Shown in pieces: positions 44,725 to 55,244 of a stretch of DNA of 64,000 bases; the stretch's first letter is position 1; each line of letters opens with the position of its first letter. This DNA comes from Agrypnia vestita (Eukaryota > Arthropoda > Insecta > Trichoptera > Phryganeidae). The stretch lies in NCBI GenBank assembly GCA_016648135.1, contig JADDOH010002004.1:124001-188000 (forward strand), read 5' to 3'. The notes under the pieces are model-generated. The model had not been told where the DNA came from. It saw only the letters and a program-made list of their open reading frames with translations, and did not search any database. A program made the position numbers and the translations under genes.

Positions 44725-44990
44725 TTATATAGATAGGTATATTAGGTCAGTAACTAGTCTTCCAACTTCCAATTTGTCTACATGAAAATATTCAAAGCCC
44801 TCTTGATAAGATACTAAAGCGCCGCCCAGATTACACTGAAATGTAAGCGTGCGAAGAAATTTTTGCTGTACAGATTCTATCATATTTTTGTAAGCTATAT
44901 AACAAGGTGACCAAATACATCTTTGTGAATATTTCAGGCCTGGCCGTTCTCTGGTTAAAATTAAAAACGTATAATAATAATTCACAGCTC
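44725..44990 (-). mobile_element. Jockey/CR1-like LINE fragment
   Basis: The minus strand reads CIWSPCYIAYKNMIESVQQK then FLRTLTFQ, the W-P-----LE-VQ--FLR motif after the RT thumb. It then continues YFHVDKLEVGRLVTDLIYL. Truncated at both sides. Confidence 0.75.
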
Positions 44991-44999
44991 ACTTCGGCG

Positions 45000-45820
45000 C
45001 GGATATCGGTCTAGAGAGGGGGATATATGGAGGTAAAATATTGAGAGATGTCACAAAGTCAAAAATTTGACTTGTCGGACGATCCGCGCGACCGTTTATC
45101 CGTAACGGTTCACCGGAAAAATAAATAGATTCCCACGAATTTCGCTCGTATCAAAAAAAAATTCAATAAATATTTCACACGAATTTTTTGTTCTTTTCAG
45201 CGAGCGCTTAAAAAAACAGATAAAATACCGTTGATTTGCGGATTTCTCACGGAAGATCCCGCAGGAAGAGCGGAGAAGAAAGGAAAAAGAACAAAAAATA
45301 ATAAAAAAATGGCGAAAAGATAAAAAACTATCGCGGGCTCCCTCGGCAGTATTTATTTACAATTGACAATGCCCCGGCGCGAAGATCTGCTCCGGGAGAC
45401 GACGCTTTTTTATCCGCACAGGGGCGACAGGTGGGGAGGGGAGTCTTCTGCGAGGGGAGTCTCTTTGCTGCGCCAGATAACCGACATTCGCTTCGGTAGG
45501 GTTCGACCTACACGATTTCTGAGTACAAATATGTCTAAAAAATTGTCACTTCTAATACGCGTCTTCGTCAATACGCGGAATACGCTTCGCATCGATATTC
45601 TCACTACGTATTTACAAACTAAGCCGAGTGCTTGTACCTTGAAAATAGACCCAACGTGATACATGCGTTTGCTCTAATAAAGGACGTTTTTTGGAGGTAT
45701 ACAACTTTAAAATGAAACAAATCATATAAAAATCGTTGTAATGGCCGTATTGGCTTTATTGGAAAGATAATTTTATGTCGGTAGTATCTAAATTTAGTTT
45801 TTTTTCTAGGTCTTTTTTTT
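45000..45820. other. Unassigned; weak exon-like signal
   Basis: At 45200 TTTTTGTTCTTTTCAG resembles a splice acceptor and is followed by about 40 open codons (RALKKTDKIPLICGFLTEDP, then basic residues). No donor was identified. The frame 45363-45659 is not recognised. Confidence 0.2.
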
Positions 45821-45821
45821 A

Positions 45822-45955
45822 ACTATAGATACGAACACGAAATAGGTACGTGTCGCATTCGTATTCTTACTATTTTTAATTTAAGCTACAACTAGACAAC
45901 TGATCACTAGTCGAGATTCATAACCACTACACTGCAAGCTACTCTTTTGTTTGTT
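45822..45955 (-). mobile_element. tRNA-derived SINE, family 1, internally deleted
   Basis: On the minus strand: GAGTAGCTTGCAGTGTAGTG, CTAGTGATCAGTTGTCTAGT, AAATAGTAAGAATACGAATG and CCTATTTCGTGTTCGTATC. The head and tail match 3484-3665, but the B-box region is deleted. Confidence 0.55.
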
Positions 45956-45959
45956 TTTC

Positions 45960-46730
45960 GAATTGGCAACACTCTTTCGAGCGACAGTCAATTTGACAGC
46001 TGATATAAAATTACCTTTCCAAAACCAATACCATGGCTATTATCACGATTTTGATGTGTTTTATTTCATTTTAAAGTTCTATACCTCTAAAAAACACCCT
46101 TATAAACCTTCACCATTATAATAATCAAAATTTAACCAATCTAAAATATACGCAACGCGTATTTTCTAATCTTTATTATAAATTTAGATATTTTCTCTTC
46201 ATTCCTTATTTATGCTCGGTCCATATAATATATTATATACATCAAATATTTATGACATTTGAATTTCTTCCTCTTTTATTAAATTCGCGCTCTTATGGAT
46301 TTGCATCATTTTCTTAAATTAATTCTGCCGATATGTTTACGATAATGACTGTTTATTATAATTGACAATTTTTTTGATAGATTTGATGAATAAATAGAGA
46401 ATTTGATAAATAAGGAGACAATTAATTAATACAGTAAAGAAGTGAGAATATCCAGGAACGTAAAAGTAATGCATAAAACGGTGTTATTGAATTCAATGTG
46501 CAAAATTACAATTTTTTGAAGATTCTTGTTTTTTGACAACACCGTAGTTTTATTGATCTTCTTTGTGTCTGAATGTGTCTGAATTCAATTCAATTTGGTG
46601 AATATCTTAATCATCCTCTCTGTTTTCTCCCCTCAACCTTTCCCCCATTTCGGGCAATTTATCTCTCTGGTTAACTTCTGTCCAGATTTAAAAATGTGTT
46701 CTGAAAAAGGGAGGAAGTTTGTCCTGTTAA
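45960..46730. other. Unassigned AT-rich sequence
   Basis: Nothing recognised. Confidence 0.35.
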
Positions 46731-46732
46731 AT

Positions 46733-47143
46733 TTAACTAATCGACTCCTTCGCTGGGAGTCCCTTGGCAGCGTCACGTGATCGATTGGCCAATCGGCAGT
46801 CTTGTTCCTGTAATTTTTTTGTAAGGGTCCTAAAATTTGCTCGACCCTCTATGGGCGCAGGTGTGCGGCAAAAAATCAGATCGGAGGATAACAGGTGTAC
46901 TGCAGTTCCTCCTCGTATACATATATTTTTACAGTTACCCGTCCCAAATATCCGGCGCATCTGGGGAGCTTTTGTATTTGCGTTGTTGCAGTATAATTTT
47001 AAGGGATTCATTTTAAAAGCACAAAACACTTTAAAAAATGCATAACGCTGAATCACAGATCGCCAGAATATGTCGACTGTCCCTACGCGTACCGTCGAGT
47101 CTGCAAAAATACGATTTTCTGTTTTTTCGAAACAAAAAATCAC
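46733..47143 (-). other. Unidentified open frame, 136 codons
   Basis: The longest minus-strand frame outside recognised repeats. It reads MIFCFEKTENRIFADSTVRV, then a Cys-containing stretch (LYCNNANTKAPQMRRIFGTG) and a basic C-terminus. A 93-codon plus-strand frame overlaps it. I recognise no family, and codon use gives no clear support. Chance or a decayed repeat is as likely as a gene. Confidence 0.15.
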
Positions 47144-47144
47144 A

Positions 47145-48380
47145 TTTTTTTAATACTTCCGAAAAAGCAAGATTCAATCGGATAGTTTATAATAGATAGT
47201 AAAATGAAAATCAAATTTTGCAGATTCGACAGTAGGTATACACAGGAACCGTCGATTTAGACATGAACCAACGGAAATTTCCTGGTTCGCATTTTGGTTC
47301 TACGTTTGATCCCACAAAGTTTGGCTTCTTTAAAAAAATTACTACGAGCTGGTAAATTTTGAAATAATTATGATAAGGTCAAACTAAGTACTTTTAAAAA
47401 TTGTAATGTCTTAGTATATAAGTCGCGCTTTATTACAAAATGACGTTTAAAATACTAAGGGTTTTAATTATACAAGAAGAAATACTCAGTAGTATAGACC
47501 TATTTGTCAGTGCGCGATCTAGGCAGGGACTTAGGTTATGCTGCGGAAAGTAAGATTGTATAATCACTAAAGGCTGTATTCATCTGATATTTTTTGGATA
47601 GGCGTCAAATTTCACAAAGAAAACGTAAACAGTATACACCCCCATTGTGCTAAAATGATTAATTCAATTATTAAAGACATGAAAATATACGTTGCATTCA
47701 CACAACACTATGAAAATGACGTTGCGAATTGAAAATAGTTTCGTTTATCTAGGAATTCATAAACTTGTATCACGACGCCAGATTGTTGTTTTGAGATTTT
47801 TCGCTGCTTTCGCTTTATAATTAAGTTCCCACGTTTCGGAATTAAACGCCAACCTCGGTGCAGTTGGCCGTCCGTTAGTCGGAACTGGCCGGACTCCGAT
47901 CTCTGGCGATTAAAAGGCGAATAAAAAAATGGATAAACTCCCAGACAAAGTGCATCCTGCGCTGCGCGCAGCATCTGTCGGTGCACGCCAGGTACTGCTG
48001 GAGCTGCATTCCTCGCTCCCGACTCCGGGAGAGAGTCTTCACTGCACACCGTAGGAGGAATAAAACATTCCTGTTTATTTTAATGAAACCACCACATATT
48101 GTGATTGTTCAGAACATTGATAATTTAAACATATCAGATATATAGCGAAGGAAGCTCTACAACATATCGGAACGCGATGAGCAAGAACAAAAGGAGTAGT
48201 CTAGGTCTGGGGATAACAGGCGACGCCACGATGTCATTTTAATCGTGTCTCCGCCACGGATCGGGCGGACCTCCACCGCGCTCACAGACTTTCCTTGCAC
48301 TAATTACTTCTATACTTTCACTCGCTCCCGGATTATCTATCCGGCATGAAATAAACATCGACATAAGACGTAATAAGAAA
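47145..48380. other. Unassigned sequence
   Basis: The stretch 47880-48060 is moderately GC-rich with open frames on the minus strand, none recognised. 48290-48350 (minus) resembles 18275-18340, with TCCGGGAGCGAGTGAAA in common, so it is repetitive. Confidence 0.3.
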
Positions 48381-48384
48381 TAAA

Positions 48385-48560
48385 CAGGGGTGGCCCTTGT
48401 AGTCCAGTGGGCATGACATTGACTTTCCATTCTGAGGGTTCTGGGTTCGATTTTCGACGAGAATAGAATACATCTGTGTGATTAACTCGAGCCTGGAGTG
48501 TTTTTGTCACGTGTTTCGCTTGAGTAATCGGTCTCCATGGCATGTTGTTATTTAAAAAAA
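48385..48560 (+). mobile_element. tRNA-derived SINE, family 2
   Basis: A box TTGTAGTCCAGTGGGCATGA, B box CTGGGTTCGATTTT. The body AACTCGAGCCTGGAGTGTTT and TTTCGCTTGAGTAATCGG is followed by an A-rich tail. A second copy lies at 56291-56480 in the same orientation. The cloverleaf does not close. Confidence 0.7.
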
Positions 48561-48564
48561 AATA

Positions 48565-49265
48565 CTTTCCGCTTGCGACTATCCACACCAAACTCTCTCT
48601 CATTCCTTTCCAATATTTTTTTTTGACTTATGATACATGCCCAAGTATAGGGTATCGTCTCCGAGTTCTGTCGCTAAAGGTCGCTATGATAATTGAGATC
48701 ATTCACTGCCATCAGCATTATTCAGTAGCAACTTGACGTCTTCCTGAAGCGAGCTGCAGGTTGCAGAATTCACCATTTCCGTCCGTCTGGTTGGTGATCT
48801 TCCGCGGGAACACAGCCTTGTTCCACCGGCCTCTCCTGCACATCCGTACCTACGTCTTGTGTCAGATGTACAAGGGTTGTACTTTAAGTAAGGGATGGAT
48901 ACGTACCTATTACTCTTTCATATTTAATTTATATTTCAACACAGTATTCTTTCATCTCGCTATTCTTGTTTTTAGCTAAGCGTTTTTCGAAACAACTTTC
49001 AACCGTAGCATGTTCACACGATATTAAAGTAAATGAATTTATATCGCCGTACATCAATCATTCTAGAAACGTACCTAGTGCGTGTAGCGTACATTGTCTT
49101 TATTGTCAGTAAGAAAAAACACCAATTATATGTAGGCAAGCGCATTTGTGCAGTGAAAGATAGGCCTTTGATTAATGTTCACTTCTTGTCAAACGGAGCT
49201 GTTTGTTGTGTGAGCTGAAGCTCCCCGTACTGACTCCGGCTAACGGAGACTTAAGGCTGGACATT
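48565..49265. other. Unassigned sequence
   Basis: Nothing recognised. Confidence 0.3.
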
Positions 49266-49269
49266 CACC

Positions 49270-49881
49270 GCAAATGCATATTTCGGCGTTTTTTTTTACA
49301 AAAATGTGGGTTTTTATTATTCGCCGACGGCATTTTGTTTTATAATTACGTCATTTATTGACACATTTCATACTTTAGAATTTAAAAAAATAAATAATTT
49401 AGGTGTTTTTAATAAAAAAAAAAACTAACTTTTATTGACTGAGTAAAGCATCAGAATATTGAAAAAATAGAATATACCTTTAAAATCGTATCTTAATATA
49501 AATAAAAAGCATTTTAAAAACAAAGAAAAAACGTAAAAAATTCTTGCAAATTTAAAACATTTTAACTTTATTAATATTGAATATTTCTTTATTTCCTTAA
49601 TACGGATTCTAGATAATGAAGTATACTTAATACGTATAAAAAAACATATTATGCGTACACATAAATATTCATTAAAAATTAGCGCCGCCTAGGACACTAA
49701 AAACGATTTTTTGACCGCGGCCTGTCGATTATCGATTGTAAATAATGTCCACTTTATTATTTTTGTATAATAAAAAAGATTGTATCTAAGTTACCGCCCT
49801 AAAAAAATTGCAGTCTAGAGTATAAATTCTGGTATAAATGAATAATAAAAACCGACTTTTCGTAAAAAAATATGCATTTGC
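49270..49881. mobile_element. GCAAATGCATATTT TIR element
   Basis: The ends are inverted GCAAATGCATATTT (left) and AAATATGCATTTGC (right). The interior is AT-rich with one GC-rich word (GACCGCGGCCTGTCGATTA) near 49720. Related sequence lies at 32630-33570. No long frame, so non-autonomous; no target duplication identified. Confidence 0.5.
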
Positions 49882-49884
49882 AGC

Positions 49885-50565
49885 GAGAGCAAATTTTCAT
49901 CCACGCAACAGCAGCGTCGAGAGATCTCTCTAGCAGATCGGCGAATTGCCCCCCTGGGGGTCAGCGGCACGGGTCACGTCGCAGCTCGCGAGCGGCGAAC
50001 ATCGGGGAAATGCAATCAGCTTCTCACGTAATAAACATCTCATTTATTAATGCAACCGAAAAGTAGCGAGAAATTATGAATTTCACCGCGCAGTTGTACT
50101 AATTATAAATACACGATGTTTCTTGGAGGTGTGAAGGTCAAATCGATGGAGAATGATTTGTCTAATTCGGCTTATCATCCGTGTTCGTACACTTTCGTAT
50201 GGAATTCATCTAAGTTTATGCCATCCTTTAAATTTGTTTCGCTGTATAGCCCTGTCTATTTCGTTTTTGGGAAAGAAACGCAATCTATTCCCGTGGAGCT
50301 CCTTCGCCGTGACTGAAATGTGACTTTCCGGGTGCACGCTCGCTTCATACGGTAATAAGAATCACGGTAATCGCTACAACATTGAGAAACTAAATGTAGG
50401 AAAATGAAACTACACGCGGGAAAAAGAATAATGTAAGCAAAAAAAGCCCTGCAAACATTTGGAAAACAAGTTAAAAACGAAAATTAAATTGCAGAAAGAA
50501 AATTTTCAATCATTGAACATTAGTAGGTAATAAATCAGTACGATTTAGGTATATCATTACTAATG
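49885..50565. other. Unassigned sequence
   Basis: Nothing recognised. Confidence 0.3.
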
Positions 50566-50569
50566 ATGT

Positions 50570-51420
50570 AACTAAATTATTTTTTATTGTATTTTTTAAT
50601 TTATACATATTTTCTATTATTATAGATCGTGCTAAGCCTTGTACAGCTTGTCGGCACGTTTCTTTTCCATTTTCTTGTATAAGTATATTGCATATTTAGT
50701 TATAGGATAAAATGTATATAAAAGATAATAATATCATATGAACATAACAAAACTTAAAAATAAACTTAGTAACGGGACTAGGTAACCGGTCGAAATAATT
50801 AAAAAATATATGAAAAATATGAATCACTGAGGTCAAGATAAATAAAAAAATCATGGAACAGCTCAAAATAAGAATAAAAATAAAAATAAGAAGGCATTGA
50901 GGCTAAAAATGTGGGCATTTGATTTGTCTAAATTTTTCTTTAATTTAAATTTAAATTTAAAAAAATTAAATTTCCAGAGTCAAGTTATTTAGTAGGAATT
51001 TCCTTATTCCCCTTCCTCTCCTTGTAGATTCGGTGATATTTTTGACGTGCTCCGGTATTTTATTTAAGAGTCGCGGTACTGTGTTCTCTGTTCTTGCTCC
51101 GTAGAGTTGTTGATTTTGTTCATATTGCGTTGCCTGTTTCGTAGGGGCGTGCAGTGGGAACAAGAAGCGTGACTTTTTCCTAATCATATCGATATTTTGA
51201 AAAGAAACCGAAATAAGAGAATATCTCGTAGTATTTCTATCGCAATAATTAATAGATTATTATTCAGATTTTAATATTTCATAATGTTCTGTCAGATAAA
51301 TATTTAATTTAGATATTTTTTTTTCCCAAATATAGGTACGGTTAAATAAAAGTCACGTTTCTTGTTCCCACTGCACGCGCCTGCCTGTTTGTGATTTGCC
51401 GAGTTCCGTGGTTACGATTT
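50570..51420 (-). mobile_element. Jockey/CR1-like LINE tail with nested MITE
   Basis: The minus-strand frame 51187-50966 reads YEQNQQLYGARTENTVPRLL then NKIPEHVKNI and FLLNNLTLEI, the end of a Jockey-like ORF2 protein. A 3' UTR follows that matches 44155-44640. A foldback element (51145-51382) splits the LINE; beyond it minus-strand LINE-like sequence resumes (LGKSQTG region). Confidence 0.65.
51145..51382. mobile_element. Foldback MITE nested in LINE
   Basis: GCGTGCAGTGGGAACAAGAA at left is inverted at right (TTCTTGTTCCCACTGCACGC), with the match continuing to CGTGACTTTT. The interior is about 165 AT-rich bases. It interrupts the LINE coding tail, so it inserted later. Confidence 0.65.
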
Positions 51421-51454
51421 ATTAGTTCCCTTTCCTCTTCACAGTGCTTCGTGA

Positions 51455-51808
51455 TTATTTTATGGGGGTATACTCGTATTTGTTTAACTTCGCAGTATTT
51501 GAATAGTATATTTTCGCTGTTTCTGCTTTGGACTCTTCATTTCTGGGGGTACAATTATTTGAGATTAATTTCGGGAACTTTGGCGCTCTTTTCAGAATTG
51601 CTCTCGTAAGTTCCGCCTGTGCGAAGTTTTTTTCCACCTGGAACACACTCGGCAATCGTTCAATCTCTAAATCATTAGCGTCGTCAAAGGTGAATAGCCA
51701 AAAGTGCGGCCGCGCCCGGTGCTGGGGTTGACTGAACCGCGCCGGAGGCTGCGATGGCGCCGCTGAAAAAACGGAGAAGAGAGTTTGCAAACAAAAGCAA
51801 AACTGCAA
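51455..51808 (-). other. Unidentified open frame, 117 codons
   Basis: The minus strand reads FDDANDLEIERLPSVFQVEK, NFAQAELTRAILKRAPKFPK and ends KYEYTPIK. The amino-acid composition is protein-like and AATAAA lies about 35 bases past the stop on that strand. It lies upstream of the LINE tail on the same strand, so it may belong to a retroelement or be a terminal exon. No family was recognised. Confidence 0.25.
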
Positions 51809-51892
51809 ACCTGTTCCGGCCGGCCGCGCCCGGGAGAGAGTGTCTCCCGCGCCGCCCGCCGCTCCGTGCGAGACGCGGTGCTTTCAAATATC

Positions 51893-52045
51893 CATTATTT
51901 TTTAAAAATCAAATCAATTAATCGATTAGAAAGACTTACAGAAAAATCTTATTCACGAAAATATATTTGGCTACTACAGGGATTCGAACCCGGGTCACCT
52001 CCTTTCCGGGGCCGGCGCTCTGACCACTGAGCTATATGAACCCTG
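51893..52045 (-). mobile_element. tRNA-derived SINE, family 3
   Basis: On the minus strand: CATATAGCTCAGTGGTCAGA (A box), GACCCGGGTTCGAATCCC (B box), then TAGTAGCCAAATATATTTTC and a body ending in an A-rich stretch. The D and T arms pair, but the acceptor and anticodon stems do not, so it is not a functional tRNA. Part of the body recurs inverted at 52810-52885. Confidence 0.7.
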
Positions 52046-52083
52046 TATGTTTTCGTGAATATATCGACCTTATATATATATAT

Positions 52084-52334
52084 CGACGGCTCCTACGTAC
52101 AATATCGTAACCCACAAATCGACGATTTTGAGTTTGTTGTGTATTTCATATGTATTTAATTATATATTTAATTCCAAGAACGAAAAAAATTTTTTATAAT
52201 AATTAAACGTTATTTATTGCATAATATTTTTTTTCTTTCTTGGAATTAAAGATATAATTAAATACATGTGTATACATAAAAACTCAAAATCGTCGATTTG
52301 TGGGTTACGATATTATACGTAGGAGCCGTATATA
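52084..52334. mobile_element. Foldback element with CGGCTCCTACGTA ends
   Basis: The left arm (CGGCTCCTACGTACAATATC, then GTAACCCACAAATCGACG) is inverted at the right (CGTCGATTTGTGGGTTACGA, then TACGTAGGAGCCG). Arms are about 90-100 bp around an AT-rich middle. TA repeats lie on both sides. Confidence 0.7.
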
Positions 52335-52365
52335 TTGTTATGTGGATATATATATATATATATAT

Positions 52366-52405
52366 AAAGTCTCCCACCAATAAGGCCTTATTGGTGGGAG
52401 ACTTT
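52366..52405. repeat. Perfect 40-bp palindrome
   Basis: AAAGTCTCCCACCAATAAGG at 52366-52385 is followed immediately by its exact reverse complement, with no spacer. It lies between a TA repeat and the family D motif. Confidence 0.95.
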
Positions 52406-52456
52406 CATGTCACCCGCGAACAAGTACGACTAGTCCGTAACTTTTGAGGCCTTTTT

Positions 52457-52498
52457 AGCCTTGACAATGGCACGTGATACCGTGTCGAAACGTCGGCC
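52457..52498 (+). ncRNA. Family D hammerhead-like motif
   Basis: Stem I is GCC (52458-52460) with GGC (52495-52497). Helix II is GGCACG with CGTGTC (six pairs, one wobble) and a six-base loop. GAAA is intact at 52487-52490, and ACGT and C follow. The first core strand is TTGACAA, two changes from CTGANGA, so this copy is probably inactive. Only one copy was seen. Confidence 0.45.
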
Positions 52499-52554
52499 TT
52501 GGTCTTCTCACGGAGACCATTACAGAAAACGCGAGGGAGTCCAGAAGTTCCTTT

Positions 52555-52579
52555 GTTACATATATATATATATATCTAT

Positions 52580-52611
<32 letters not shown>

Positions 52612-52620
52612 ATCTATCCA
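52555..52620. repeat. TA microsatellite
   Basis: Interrupted TA dinucleotide runs. Confidence 0.9.
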
Positions 52621-52740
52621 CATACATCCGCTTTTTTGATACGGTAGTTCAAATTACTTCGCAATACTACCGCTAGATGGACGCCAGAATTAACCGATTA
52701 ATTCATTTTATTTGGACCCATATTTGATACATCAGATATT

Positions 52741-52965
52741 ATATTCAAGAACCCATTCGTATTTGTGAAGTTGTAATTTTTCAGAACAAAGTTCCGTGAA
52801 ATTTTTTAAAAACCAAAATTAATTGGTAGTAGCCAAATATTTTTTCGTTAATTATATTTTTCTGTATGTCTTTCTAATTGATTAATTAATTTAATTATTA
52901 AATATTTCACAGAACTTTGTTCTGAAAAATTACAACTCCACAAATACGAATGTGTTCTTGAATAT
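52741..52965. mobile_element. Foldback element with a SINE fragment in its loop
   Basis: The arms are ATATTCAAGAACCCATTCGT...AGAACAAAGTTCCGTGAAAT and their inverse (about 65 bp, few mismatches). The loop (about 52810-52885) holds part of the family 3 SINE body: TTGGTAGTAGCCAAATATTT, CTGTATGTCTTTCTAATTGA. Confidence 0.7.
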
Positions 52966-52974
52966 CCATTATTT

Positions 52975-53110
52975 ATTTATTAATTACAACTCACAGTTTC
53001 AAATCATTTAGAAAAACAAAAGGCATCATTCGTTTCGATATTTTGACACTTATGAAACACCCTGACGATGGAAAGGTTTTTCCGTAACATGTGGGTGTAA
53101 TTAATAAATA
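52975..53110 (+). repeat. Family C hammerhead-like repeat, single arm
   Basis: The upstream part (TTTAGAAAAACAAAAGGCAT, CGATATTTTGACA) matches the right arm at 15255-15313. The motif at 53057-53098 has stem I ACACC/GGTGT, core CTGACGA and helix II GGAAA/TTTCC, but GAAA has become GTAA and the cleavage position is G. Both changes should abolish cleavage. It ends AATTAATAAATAAATAATAA. Confidence 0.6.
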
Positions 53111-53115
53111 AATAA

Positions 53116-53640
53116 TAATCTTCTTCTTCTTCTTCGTCAACCTGCATCTCTACACTGCTGGATATAGGCTTCTTCCACACCCTTTCATCTTTCCTTGTTG
53201 TTTGCTAATTGTAGCCATTTCTTTCCCCCCCGCATCGGCTATATCATCGGCCCATCTCTTTTGAGTCTTCCGATGCCTCTTTTATTCTCCCAAGGTCTCC
53301 ATTTCAGAATTCTGGGAGGCCATCTCCTAGCATCCTGCCTTGCAACATGTCCTGCCCATTGCCATTTTAGCTTCGCTACACGATCCATGATGTCCACTAC
53401 TCTAGTTCTGCGCCTAATTTCGTCATTTCTAATTCAATCTCTTAGGCTTACTCCAAGCATGGACCTCTCCATGGGTCGTTGCGTGCATTTGAGCTTTTCT
53501 ACACTTTTCTTTGTAAGGGCCATAGTCTCCACTCCATCACTGGCAGTATGCACGATTCAAAGGCTTTTCTTTTTAGGCTAATTGGGATCTCTTTGTTTTC
53601 GAAGATATGTTTGAGTTTGCCAAAAGCAGCCCAGCTCATT
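53116..53640 (-). mobile_element. RTE-like LINE family 5, 3' fragment
   Basis: It opens with a TTC run (the 3' tail on this strand). The minus-strand translation in pieces: KWQWAGHVARQDARRWPPRI, KRGIGRLKRDGPMI and KKPISSSVEMQVD. This GHV-R---R-WP, RP--RW-DDI, EAYVQQW order is the tail of many insect RTE-type elements. Frameshifted, 5'-truncated. Confidence 0.75.
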
Positions 53641-53644
53641 CCTA

Positions 53645-54540
53645 TTTTATAATAATAATATACAAACAAATAATAAAATATATATTTTTAATAATTTTAA
53701 AAAATCATAAAAAAAGTTACGAACGTTACAGGAAGTTCCGGATAGACAGACAACGAAATGATTATCATTGGGATTGTAAACTTCGTCAATTTTTGACGTG
53801 ATGAATATTATATAAAATAAGTATTAATATTATTTAAAAGTTGAAAGAAATCAGTTTATTTCACAAAAATCTACCATTTTTTTCATCCAGTGTCTAAATA
53901 CTAAATTAAAGTCAATTTCCCGCTATAATAATACAAGTATTAATATTTGCCAGATGTCTACATGTGTACATAAATAAGTACGAGTAATAGTAGTCATCAA
54001 CTACGGTAAATAGTGTTGTAATCCTCAGAAAAGGAGGATGTCTAGACTCAACCCGAACTAACCCCACGTGGGATGTACCTGTCAGTGTGACCAGACGGGA
54101 TCAATACAAAATAGAATGAACGGGTACCTACTCGATGACTTCTCGTGGGCTAACAACACCTCGGTCGCGGCCTCCTCGACAATTTAACTCTCGCGATCCC
54201 ATTTACGAGGCTTTTTATTTTTTTCAATTGTTGGATTTCTGCTACAGCTTTGTAATTGGAGGCATTGTCACTCCGTCTTTTTTCCCGGCCTTCCCGTGTT
54301 CCTGTACTCCCAGTTGGTCATGGATTTGGCAATCCTCTGCCTCCTGGGCGTTCTCACCAAGTGTCCTTTAATTTTCGAGACCTTTGTATTATTACACCAA
54401 GTATAGAAATCATATTGTAGCGCCTACGCCAAATTCATTTTCGAAAACCGACTCAAAGATACGCCACAAAATGTTCATTTCAAAAACTTAGTAAGGTGAA
54501 TTTCCCTAATGCTTTTTTTGGTATAATAATTTAATGCAAG
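53645..54540. other. Unassigned sequence
   Basis: GTTACAGGAAGTTCCGGATAGACAGACAAC at 53730 (in parts) resembles words at 35730, common in old non-autonomous elements. The frame at 54135-54371 is not recognised. Confidence 0.3.
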
Positions 54541-54547
54541 TTGTAAA

Positions 54548-54810
54548 TCTATACCTATAAAACTCAATGTCTGTCTGTCTGTTCTCTATACAAATCTACA
54601 CCGTTTATCCGATTCGATTCAAATTTTGCATACTTATGATTTAGGACCCAGCGGCTAACATAGACAACATCTTCCCCCCTATTCTTTTACCCCTTCCCCT
54701 CCCCTGTATATTTTCGATGCAAATCTACACCGTTTGAATCGAAACATTGTTTCCCCTCACAAATTTATTTTCAACTTAATTCTTAACCCGTGCAACTCCG
54801 GGTAAGCTAG
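54548..54810 (+). mobile_element. Complete small Helitron
   Basis: It begins A|TCTATACCTATAAAACTCA and ends with a hairpin (ACCCG...CGGGT around TGCAACTC), six bases before CTAG|T. This satisfies the Helitron rules: TC start, 3' hairpin, CTRR end and insertion between A and T. At 263 bp it has no coding capacity. CTGTCTGTCTG near the 5' end is usual in insect members. Confidence 0.75.
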
Positions 54811-54814
54811 TAAA

Positions 54815-55240
54815 ATATAAAATAGGTTATTTCAAATGGATCTGATCACACCATATACTATTTGTCGAATTTTTTCAACACAATTTCATGAGCCTTGTCC
54901 ATTGATATTTTCAAACACATTTTTGTCGGATTGTCTCCACGGAATAGTACTTTAGTAAATAGTAAATAGTACTTTGAAGATCTTTTTATGTTAAGTAGTA
55001 TTTCTAATACATATTTGTTTTAAATTTAATTTTAATATTGTGAATTTTGAAAATCGTGATGATATATTGATGGCTGGATGTGTCCCCTTATCGATCATTA
55101 ACTATATTAAAGTTGAAAATTTATTTTTCTTGACATTTGATTTGCTTCACAAGATATTTTATTTTATATATTTTTGTGTTTCATTTGAGACAATGAAACA
55201 ATGCTGAATTGACACAATTTAATTGAAAACAATGTTGAAC
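54815..55240. other. Unassigned AT-rich sequence
   Basis: Nothing recognised. Confidence 0.3.
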
Positions 55241-55244
55241 GAAT

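Noticed and set aside
45200..45330. Exon after TTTTTGTTCTTTTCAG
   Set aside because: Acceptor-like tract and 40 open codons, but no donor, low-complexity lysine-rich translation and no other support.
51893..52045. Functional tRNA gene on the minus strand
   Set aside because: A and B boxes and two arms are present, but the acceptor and anticodon stems do not pair and a SINE body follows.
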